A DNA stretch of 14,577 nucleotides. Origin: an uncultured Clostridia bacterium (GTDB taxonomy: Bacteria; Bacillota; Clostridia; TANB77; CAG-508). A model generated the notes under the pieces. The model had not been told where the DNA came from. It ran no database searches and was given only the letters and a program-made list of their open reading frames with translations. Below are positions 1-5,353 of the stretch, in pieces; within the stretch, counting starts at the first letter, position 1; each line of letters opens with the position of its first letter. The stretch lies in assembly GCA_948528155.1 (NCBI GenBank), contig CAOSZT010000045.1:1-14577 (forward strand). Direction: 5' to 3'. Position numbers and translations under genes: made by a program.

Positions 1-31
1 AAAAATGAGTGAAAATTTTTCACTCATTTTT
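1..31. terminator. Bidirectional intrinsic terminator
   Basis: A perfect 14-bp inverted repeat (1-14 with 18-31) contains the core ATGAGTG/CACTCAT, is flanked by A-runs and T-runs, and has a loop of about 3 nt. It lies just beyond the 3' end of the minus-strand gene 71-640 and would give a hairpin plus U-tract on either strand. A second weaker repeat, GACTTT (38-43) with AAAGTC (59-64), lies between it and the stop codon of that gene. Confidence 0.75.
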
Positions 32-70
32 TGTTGGGACTTTTTTTACAGCCCCTTGAAAGTCAAATAA

Positions 71-640
71 TTATTTTATAATAAACTTACCATTTTTATA
101 AACTAAAGTATCTCCATTTTTGGCATCTTTGGGAATGTCATCTATGGGGACATTTTCTGGCTTGTTAGTAGTTAGATTCTTGCAAACAGCAAAATCTACA
201 CCAATATCAGAAATCTTATAATATTCTGGTAAAATACTTATTTTTGAAGAAAGAGTAGCATAACTGCATTCACTTAAAAGTCTATCAATATCATTTGCAT
301 TTGCTGAAATTCCTGTAGTATCTACACGAAAATTTTTTGAAGAAACTTTTTTTATAGCTTCTCCAACTTCTGGATTTGCCTCTTTTAAGTAGGATTTAGG
401 AATATTATATATAGTTTTAGAAGAATAATCAAAGCAAACAGCATAATTATCCTCAAATTTTGCAAAATGCAGATTTGTATTATTAGGTAAATTTTCTAGT
501 ATTTTATCATTTGATTGTAATCCTAAATAGTTTTGCAATTCATGAATAAAGTCATCTACAAAAGTTCCTTTAAGATTATCATGAATTTGTTTATCTAATA
601 AATTTAAGCTATTTAATGAAAAATTTAAAAAATCGTTCAA
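71..640 (-). CDS. Hypothetical protein, possibly DUF3006-like
   Basis: This 189-residue protein has no signal peptide or membrane segment and is not a family I recognise with certainty. Two stretches resemble each other and the short DUF3006 domain: residues about 57-85 (FEDNYAVCFDY...NIPKSYL) and the C-terminus, residues about 150-189 (FAVCKN...VPIDDIPKDAKNGDTLVYKNG). That resemblance is from memory. The start is TTG at 640-638, chosen because a full AAGGAGG lies about 8 bases upstream on the minus strand; no ATG fits better. It is transcribed divergently from the nuclease gene with only about 31-40 bases between starts, and it ends just before the hairpin at 1-31. It is cargo of the element, and its function is unknown. 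Confidence 0.7.
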   Translation of the reverse strand: MNDFLNFSLNSLNLLDKQIHDNLKGTFVDDFIHELQNYLGLQSNDKILENLPNNTNLHFAKFEDNYAVCFDYSSKTIYNIPKSYLKEANPEVGEAIKKVSSKNFRVDTTGISANANDIDRLLSECSYATLSSKISILPEYYKISDIGVDFAVCKNLTTNKPENVPIDDIPKDAKNGDTLVYKNGKFIIK

Positions 641-651
641 AATAATTCCTC

Positions 652-664
652 CTTATAGTATAAT
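652..664. promoter_or_regulatory. Compact divergent promoter region
   Basis: The gap between the divergent starts holds TATAAT (659-664) for the rightward nuclease gene, with TTCAAA (636-641) 17 bp upstream as a 4/6 match to the -35 box. On the minus strand TATACT (662-657) could serve the leftward gene, with only a poor -35. The two -10 elements overlap, and both transcripts would start within a few bases of their ribosome binding sites. This suggests mutually exclusive transcription, but it is inference from consensus matching only. Confidence 0.4.
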
Positions 665-680
665 ATGTTAGGTGATAATA

Positions 681-1529
681 ATGAAAAAAATAAAAAATGT
701 AATAATGATTATAGTAATACTAATATGTATAAGCAATATGAGTTTTGCACATGGTGGTAATATTACAGGTTGGAAAGATAAAGATTCAAAAAATATAACT
801 GAATATAATGGGAAATATTATGGATATCATAAAGAAGATGGAGTAGTCCATTATCATCAAGTAAAATGGGATGAACAAAATCAAAAATGGGTAGTTGTTA
901 TGCCAGCTGTATATTATGATGAAAAGTTTAATAAAATAGAAAACGATTATGATGAAGATACAAATAAAATTGAAGTAGAATTAGTAGAAGTGGTAGATGG
1001 AGATACTGCAAAATTTAAAATGAATGGAAAGCAAATTACTGTTAGATTTTTAGGAATAAATACAAAAGAAACTGTACATCCAGAAATTGGCGAAGAAGAA
1101 TGGGGAAAAGAAGCAAGTGATTTTACAAAAGAGAAACTTAAAAATGCTACTAAAATTAAGTTGGAGTTTGATAGTTCAGCAGATGAAAAAGATAAATATG
1201 ATAGATATTTAGCTTGGATATGGATAGATGATGAATTATTGCAAAATTTATTAGTTGAAAATGGATTAGCCGAAACTTATATGTTACAGAATAATTATAA
1301 ATATGCTGGGATATTACAAGAAAGTGAAGAAATTGCAAAAAATAATAAACTCGGAATTTGGAGTGAAGAAACGAAGGATATACAAAATAGCGAGAACGAA
1401 AATAAAATAATAGAGGATAATCAAACAGAAGTAGAGGACAATAATTTACTGTATTTAATTATAGGAATAATAATAATAATGACTACAAGCATATTTAATA
1501 TAGCACATAATAGGAAAAAAAGAAAGTAG
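681..1529 (+). CDS. Secreted, membrane-anchored thermonuclease-like protein
   Basis: This is a staphylococcal-nuclease (SNase) fold protein, expected to cut DNA or RNA with Ca2+ outside the cell. I chose ATG 681 because AGGTG (670-674) precedes it; an in-frame GTG at 672 would add three residues. In numbering from GTG 672: signal peptide about 4-26 ending SFA/H; a His-rich segment (HGG 27-29, YHK 52-54, HYH 60-62) like the YHYH regions of other clostridial exported nucleases; the SNase domain about 100-230; and a C-terminal transmembrane segment about 258-278 followed by RKKRK. The catalytic set is present as D111 (VVDGDT), R125, E133 (TKE) and R178 (YDR). The position equivalent to Asp40 is Asn130 (GIN), a substitution I believe occurs in many homologues. 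Topology implies an extracellular catalytic domain tethered to the membrane. It is element cargo, and its role (nutrient scavenging, DNA processing or anti-competitor) cannot be told from sequence. Confidence 0.85.
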   Translation: MKKIKNVIMIIVILICISNMSFAHGGNITGWKDKDSKNITEYNGKYYGYHKEDGVVHYHQVKWDEQNQKWVVVMPAVYYDEKFNKIENDYDEDTNKIEVELVEVVDGDTAKFKMNGKQITVRFLGINTKETVHPEIGEEEWGKEASDFTKEKLKNATKIKLEFDSSADEKDKYDRYLAWIWIDDELLQNLLVENGLAETYMLQNNYKYAGILQESEEIAKNNKLGIWSEETKDIQNSENENKIIEDNQTEVEDNNLLYLIIGIIIIMTTSIFNIAHNRKKRK

Positions 1530-1545
1530 TTTAAAAGAAAAAGTT

Positions 1546-1725
1546 CTAAAATTTTGAGAATATTCTTGAAAAAGAAATTTTTCCAATAATAGTAATTAAA
1601 GTTCTAGAAACATTAGATTTATTAATATAATAATTGGATTTTCTATAAGTAAAATTTTTAAAGTCTTCATCAAGTTCTTTAAAGGTTGCAATAATAATAT
1701 TTCTAATAAGTTCTCTAGTTTTAAT
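1546..1725 (-). pseudogene. Relic of ISLre2/UPF0236-family transposase N-terminus
   Basis: The 351-base gap between the nuclease and the toxin-antitoxin pair has no intact gene. On the minus strand a 59-codon open stretch reads TRELIRNIIIATFKELDEDF, then YRKSNYYINKSNVSRTLI and TIIGKISFSRIF, before a stop. This matches, from memory, the N-terminal pattern of ISLre2/UPF0236 transposases (helical ...KELDE..., then R-T-(I/L)-(I/V)-T-x-(F/I)-G-(E/K)-I-x-F-x-R). It has no start codon, is preceded in frame by stops around 1726-1740, and stops before the catalytic region, so it is a dead fragment. The family assignment needs a profile search. Confidence 0.55.
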
Positions 1726-1831
1726 TTATATATAGACTTACAAAATTATAAACAGGTATTCACCGATATAATTTCAGATAGAATACAAGAAAAATTTAAA
1801 TAAACAATACAAGAAAAAATTGTAAAAAGAA

Positions 1832-1861
1832 TTGCATAAATTACCTATTTTATGCTAAAAT
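1832..1861 (+). promoter_or_regulatory. Promoter with internal operator-like repeat for the TA-like pair
   Basis: TTGCAT (1832-1837) and TAAAAT (1856-1861) are separated by 18 bp, and TG at 1853-1854 makes an extended -10. A 7-bp inverted repeat, GCATAAA (1834-1840) with TTTATGC (1849-1855), occupies the spacer, where a bound repressor would block polymerase. This fits the autoregulation usual for toxin-antitoxin operons. The start codon follows at 1881 after GAGGAGG. Confidence 0.55.
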
Positions 1862-1880
1862 AAATGAGGAGGAGAAAAAA

Positions 1881-2207
1881 TTGAACGAAAACTTATTAAA
1901 TATTGAAATTATAAAAGAATATATAGCAAAAAGAAAAATAGATTGGACAAAGCATTGTTTAAATCGATTAAATCAAAGAGATATATTAATATCTGATGTA
2001 AAAACAGCAGTAAATAATGGAAAAATAATTGAATATTATTATGATGATTATCCATATCCAAGTTGCTTAATATTAGGATATAATATAAACAATAAAATAT
2101 TACATATAGTATGTGGAATGAGTGAAGATACCGTTCATATGATAACTGCATATTATCCAAATACAGAGAAATGGGAAGAAGATATGAAAACAAGGAGGGA
2201 AAAATAA
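1881..2207 (+). CDS. DUF4258-like protein, putative toxin of a TA pair
   Basis: This is a 108-residue soluble protein. Residues about 20-95 show the DUF4258 pattern: WTKHCLNRLNQRDI (an H-x(3)-R-x(3)-R-x-I motif), then a strand carrying YYYDDYPYPSCLILGY, then LHIVCGM and a C-terminal ITAYYP. DUF4258 belongs to the small RelE/MqsR-like or BrnT-like group often placed upstream of YgiT-type zinc-finger proteins. The start is TTG 1881, after a strong GAGGAGG at about 1866-1872. Its stop overlaps the start of the next gene (TAATG, 2205-2209), so the two are translationally coupled. By analogy with MqsR/MqsA it is the likely toxin, possibly an RNase, but no activity can be read from the sequence. 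Confidence 0.75.
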   Translation: MNENLLNIEIIKEYIAKRKIDWTKHCLNRLNQRDILISDVKTAVNNGKIIEYYYDDYPYPSCLILGYNINNKILHIVCGMSEDTVHMITAYYPNTEKWEEDMKTRREK

Positions 2208-2437
2208 TGAATTGTTTTATGTGTAAAGGAAATTTAGAAGAAAAGAAAGTAAATTATGTAGTTGATTTAGATAATACAATTATTATTATTAAAGCTGTTC
2301 CTGCAAAGGTATGTACTCAATGTGGAGAACAATACTTTGATGATGAAACAGCAGAGAATATTGAAAAAATTGTAAATCAATTAAAGCAGTTAGCAACAGA
2401 AGTTACTATTGTAAACTATAAAGAAAAAGTTGCATAA
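2207..2437 (+). CDS. YgiT-type zinc-finger protein (MqsA-family antitoxin-like)
   Basis: This 76-residue protein has two CxxC knuckles (C3/C6 in MNCFMCKG and C36/C39 in VCTQCGEQYFD) that would bind one zinc, the hallmark of the MqsA/YgiT N-terminal domain. The middle is a beta hairpin and residues 47-65 form a helix. Unlike E. coli MqsA, it has no C-terminal helix-turn-helix, so it is the short form and may not bind DNA alone. I chose ATG 2207 because AGGAGG (2193-2198) lies at ideal distance and CxxC falls at residue 3; the frame stays open upstream from 2171, but that stretch has no such site. It overlaps the DUF4258 gene stop and probably neutralises that protein. Confidence 0.85.
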   Translation: MNCFMCKGNLEEKKVNYVVDLDNTIIIIKAVPAKVCTQCGEQYFDDETAENIEKIVNQLKQLATEVTIVNYKEKVA

Positions 2438-2522
2438 ACAAACACCACCTACGGCACATTCGTACTTTCAGTAGTTCAATAGAATAATAACAAAAAATTA
2501 GACAAAAGTAAATAGTAAAAAT

Positions 2523-2568
2523 AAAAGTTCTAAAATTTTAAGTAGAGCCTTGAAATTTTAGAACTTTT
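2523..2568. repeat. Perfect 16-bp inverted repeat upstream of the recombinase
   Basis: AAAAGTTCTAAAATTT (2523-2538) is repeated exactly as its reverse complement at 2553-2568, with a 14-base loop. As RNA it could act as a terminator for the upstream TA-like pair, although the U-tract is only the end of the arm itself (CTTTTAA). As DNA it could be an operator, because its right arm lies across the -35 box and spacer of the recombinase promoter. The first 17 bases, extended to AAAAGTTCTAAAATTTT, also occur at 1539-1555. Confidence 0.7.
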
Positions 2569-2578
2569 AATGTATAAT
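2550..2578 (+). promoter_or_regulatory. Recombinase promoter
   Basis: TTGAAA (2550-2555), a 17-bp spacer and a perfect TATAAT (2573-2578) give a strong sigma-A type promoter, with transcription expected near 2585 and a leader of about 58 bases. It overlaps the right arm of the inverted repeat 2523-2568, which could therefore control recombinase expression. Confidence 0.65.
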
Positions 2579-2642
2579 AGCAACAATAAAACATTAAGCA
2601 AAATAAAATGTTATTGATACATTACGAAGATGGAGGTAATCT

Positions 2643-4286
2643 ATGAAAAAATCTAACGAAGAAAAAAGAGTAATAATATATTGTAGAGAAAGTAGAGATG
2701 ACTATGGAGAAAACTACGAGAGAATAGAAACACAAAGAGATTTGCTAATAAAATATTGTAAAAGCCATGGATATAATAATATTGTAGATATCATAATGGA
2801 TGATGACAAAAGTGGAACTGATTTTAGTAGATTTGATGATATAAAAGAAAGAGCAAAGAACAGGAAAATAGATGTAATAGTGTTCAAAAACTCTGCGAGA
2901 CTTGGAAGAAATCAAAGAGAAGCATTAGAATTTGTAGAATATCTTGAAGAACAAGGTGTAGAAATAATATTTGAAGATGAGCAATATAATGAGGAAATGT
3001 TTGGCTTATATGCGTGGTTTAACGAGAGAAGAGCAAGAGATGACAGTAAAAATATAAGAAGAAATTTAAGGCATAAGATTGAAGAGGGAGACCTACTAGT
3101 TAAAGCAATATATGGATATAACAAAGATGGAAAACAATTAGTTGTAAATGAAGAAACAGTTCCAGTAGTTCAAGAAATATTTGAATTGTATTCCAAAGAT
3201 TGGGGTTATCAAAAGATAGCAACACACTTAAATAAAAAAGGAATAGAAACTCCATCGCAATCAAGAGGATTTGCAAATGCAAAGCAAACTGCAAACTGGA
3301 AAGCACAACATATTGTAAGAATACTAGATGACAGAAGATACATTGGGGATTATGTAGGAGGACGAACAGAGAAATTAAGTTTTAAATCAAAAAAAACAAG
3401 AGTAAAATCACAAGAAGAATGGACAATTATAGAAAATCATCATGAACCAATTATTGATAAAGAGTTATTTGAAAAAGTACAAAAAATTAGGAAGAAAAGA
3501 AAAAAAGAAAGTGATAAATATAATAATGGCTTTAAATTTGTAGATGTAGAAAATAATTTATATTCTGGGCTTTTATATTGTGGAAGATGTGGAACAGCAA
3601 TGTATAAAAGAAAAGGAAGTACAGGAACAAGAAAAAGACCAGACAGTTACTTGTGTAAAAAATATAGCAATGAAGGAACAATCAAAGATATAAGACCACA
3701 TTATGGTTGTAAACCACATAGAATACGAATTGAATATTTAGACAAAATAGTGAATGCATATATAGATAATTTAGTAAGTAATCCAGAATTTAAAAACTTT
3801 GTAATGGATAATGTAAAAGCAATTAGTACTAATAAAGTAACAATAGAAAAAGAAGTGAATAAATCAAAACAAACTTTAGAAAAATTAGAAAAACAATTTA
3901 AACAAGTATATGAAGATAAGTTAAATGACTTAATTCCTGAATTTATATATAAAGATAAAAAACAAGAATTAGAGAAAAAAATTAAAAATGAAAAGGATAA
4001 ACTAGGAGAGGTACAAGCAAAGTTTAATACATTAAATAAGCTAGAAGACAAAGAAGAATTAATATTTAAAGCAATAGATGACATTAAGAAAAATGGATTA
4101 ACCAAAGAAGAATTATCAAGACTATTTGATAAAATAGTAGTGTTTGATCCACAAGAAATAACCACAACACTACAACAAGAATATAACTTAACAGATGAAA
4201 TGTATCAAAAACTCTATGAAAACGGGGGTATAGCATTTCACTTAAAATTCATGTACCCACAAACTATCACAAGCAGGAGGATGTGA
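2643..4286 (+). CDS. Large serine recombinase (element integrase)
   Basis: This 547-residue protein is a site-specific integrase/excisionase of the serine recombinase family. Residues 9-145 form the resolvase-like catalytic domain, with YCRES placing the nucleophile at Ser17, supporting Arg15, and NSARLGR giving Arg86 and Arg89. Residues about 150-290 are the recombinase DNA-binding domain. Residues 303-358 are the zinc-ribbon region with C313/C316, C338 and C356. Residues about 398-465 are a Lys/Glu-rich coiled coil, and the tail (485-547) contains the usual LSRLFDKIVVF segment. ATG 2643 follows TGGAGG (2631-2636). Length and domain order are normal for an active enzyme. The gene ends inside the attachment site: the last codons (agc agg agg atg tga) overlap murA sequence in another frame, so the C-terminal residues and stop probably come from the host. 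An accessory directionality factor is not visible. Confidence 0.93.
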   Translation: MKKSNEEKRVIIYCRESRDDYGENYERIETQRDLLIKYCKSHGYNNIVDIIMDDDKSGTDFSRFDDIKERAKNRKIDVIVFKNSARLGRNQREALEFVEYLEEQGVEIIFEDEQYNEEMFGLYAWFNERRARDDSKNIRRNLRHKIEEGDLLVKAIYGYNKDGKQLVVNEETVPVVQEIFELYSKDWGYQKIATHLNKKGIETPSQSRGFANAKQTANWKAQHIVRILDDRRYIGDYVGGRTEKLSFKSKKTRVKSQEEWTIIENHHEPIIDKELFEKVQKIRKKRKKESDKYNNGFKFVDVENNLYSGLLYCGRCGTAMYKRKGSTGTRKRPDSYLCKKYSNEGTIKDIRPHYGCKPHRIRIEYLDKIVNAYIDNLVSNPEFKNFVMDNVKAISTNKVTIEKEVNKSKQTLEKLEKQFKQVYEDKLNDLIPEFIYKDKKQELEKKIKNEKDKLGEVQAKFNTLNKLEDKEELIFKAIDDIKKNGLTKEELSRLFDKIVVFDPQEITTTLQQEYNLTDEMYQKLYENGGIAFHLKFMYPQTITSRRM

Positions 4287-4288
4287 TA
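4265..4288. other. Attachment site (attR) of the serine recombinase element
   Basis: TATCACA (4265-4271) and its exact reverse complement TGTGATA (4282-4288) flank a 10-bp centre, agcaggagga, whose middle dinucleotide is GG (4276-4277). Serine recombinases recognise imperfect dyads and exchange strands at a central dinucleotide, so crossover near 4276 is likely. MurA homology becomes convincing exactly here (GGCDIGSRPID starting at 4276). The residue before it is Ala where MurA usually has Pro (PGGC), consistent with the left flank being element DNA. The site lies at the 3' end of the recombinase gene, as expected. The exact crossover base is inferred. Confidence 0.65.
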
Positions 4289-5184
4289 TCGGTTCAAGAC
4301 CAATAGATTTACATTTAAAGAGTTTTGAAAAACTAGGAATAACAGTAAATCAAAATCATGGAAGTATAGAATGTTCTGCAGATAAGATAAAAGGAGAAAA
4401 AATAGATTTAGATTTTCCAAGTGTAGGAGCAACAGAAAATGTAATATTAGCAAGTGTATTAGCAGAAGGTACAACAATAATAACAAATGCAGCAAGAGAG
4501 CCAGAAATAGTAGATCTTCAAAATATCTTAAATAAAATGGGTGCAAAGATAACAGGAGCAGGAACAGATGAAATACAAATAGAAGGAGTAAAAAAGTTAA
4601 AAGATGTGAGTTATAACATAATGCCAGATAGAATAGAAGCAGGAACTTATTTGTGTCTTATAGCAGCAACAAAAGGAACAGCAATATTGGAAAATATAAA
4701 TAGTGCACATATTACACCAATAATAAATAAACTTGAAGAAGCAGATTGTAAAATAAATATAGATAAAAACAAAATAAAAATAATAGCACCTAAAAGATTA
4801 AAAGCATTAGATGTAAAAACAATGCCATATCCAGGGTTTCCAACAGATATGCAATCAGTAGTTGCATCAATGTTGACAACAGCAAAGGGAACATCAATAA
4901 TAGTAGAAAACATATTTGAAAATAGATATAAGTACACACAAGAATTAAATAAAATGGGTGCTAAAATTACAGTGGAAGGAAAAAGTGCTATAATAAGAGG
5001 AACAAGAAGATTGTATGGAGCAAATGTTAAGGCTACAGATTTAAGAGGAGGTGCTGCTTTAGTTTTAGCAGGTTTGGTTGCTAAAGGTGTTACAAAAATT
5101 GATAATATTGATTATATTTTAAGAGGATATGAAAATTTAGATGATAAATTAGTAAAATTAGGGGCAAAAATAGAAATGTTATAA
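4276..5184 (+). pseudogene. murA: murA 3' fragment, interrupted by the element (UDP-GlcNAc enolpyruvyl transferase)
   Basis: This is the C-terminal about 302 residues of MurA, which transfers enolpyruvate from PEP to UDP-GlcNAc in the first committed step of peptidoglycan synthesis. The reading frame is open from 4246, and MurA-like sequence starts at GGCDIGSRPIDLHLK. The catalytic Cys (E. coli Cys115) is codon 4282-4284. Further landmarks are SVGATEN, NAAREPEIVDL, PDRIEAGTYL, PTDMQSV (Asp305 equivalent), ENRYKY, ATDLRGGAALVLAG and RGYENLDDKL. From Cys to the end is 300 residues against about 305 in E. coli, so the 3' part is complete. The N-terminal about 114 residues, including the Lys22/Asn23 equivalents, are absent. 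The first in-frame ATG is 4537, beyond the catalytic Cys, so the fragment cannot encode an active enzyme alone. The 5' part should lie beyond the element's other end. Firmicutes often carry a second murA copy, which could make this tolerable. Confidence 0.9.
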
Positions 5185-5193
5185 AATTATTAT

Positions 5194-5235
5194 AAAACCA
5201 CATATAATTTACATAAAAATTATATGTGGTTTTTG
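5194..5235 (+). terminator. Intrinsic terminator after murA
   Basis: A 17-bp perfect stem, AAAACCACATATAATTT (5194-5210) with its complement at 5217-5233, has a 6-base loop and is followed by a T-run. It begins 9 bases after the murA stop and separates murA from the next gene. Confidence 0.85.
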
Positions 5236-5292
5236 ATTTGTTAATAAATTATAGTTATAGCTTAAAAAATTCAATTTTTTTACTGGAAATAG

Positions 5293-5321
5293 TTTACATA
5301 AACTTTAAAATATGATATAAT
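5293..5321 (+). promoter_or_regulatory. Promoter of the dockerin-bearing exported protein
   Basis: TTTACA (5293-5298), a 17-bp spacer and TATAAT (5316-5321), with TG at 5313-5314 forming an extended -10, make the best promoter match in the window. It lies between the murA terminator and the start at 5354, so the gene is an independent transcription unit. Confidence 0.75.
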
Positions 5322-5353
5322 AGCCAAAGATTGAAAGAAAGGATGATTTTGTA

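Larger units (their letters stand above)
1..4276. mobile_element. Right-hand part of an integrative element inserted in murA
   Basis: Everything left of the recombinase/murA junction is accessory in character: a hypothetical gene, a surface nuclease, a transposase relic, a toxin-antitoxin-like pair and a large serine recombinase at the extreme right end, reading out into murA. A terminal recombinase gene abutting the attachment site is the usual layout of serine-recombinase elements. No murA 5' fragment is visible in positions 1-670, so the left end is outside the window and total size is unknown. No phage structural, conjugation or replication genes are visible, so I cannot say whether this is a prophage, a conjugative or mobilizable element, or a small island. 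Confidence 0.75.

Noticed and set aside
1539..1720. AAGTTCT occurring four times (1541, 1599, 1672, 1708) as a possible repeat array
   Set aside because: Spacing is irregular (58, 73, 36) and flanks are not conserved. Part of it is explained by the transposase relic and AT-rich composition.
2523..2568. LexA/SOS box reading of the GTTC...GAAC repeat
   Set aside because: The half-sites are far too widely spaced for the GAAC-N4-GTTC type of Gram-positive LexA box and are in inverted order.
3701..4165. Long minus-strand reading frame of 154 codons opposite the recombinase
   Set aside because: It is antisense to the coiled-coil part of an intact recombinase, is rich in Ser/Leu/Phe as expected from the complement of Lys/Glu codons, and has no credible ribosome binding site.
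4240..4290. A functional recombinase-MurA fusion by frameshifting
   Set aside because: The two frames differ, no slippery heptamer is present, and the missing 114 MurA residues would not be supplied by the recombinase tail.
4537..5184. A short stand-alone gene starting at ATG 4537
   Set aside because: The frame continues upstream with clear MurA sequence through the catalytic Cys. ATG 4537 is an internal Met (NKMGAKI), so this is part of the interrupted murA and not a separate gene.
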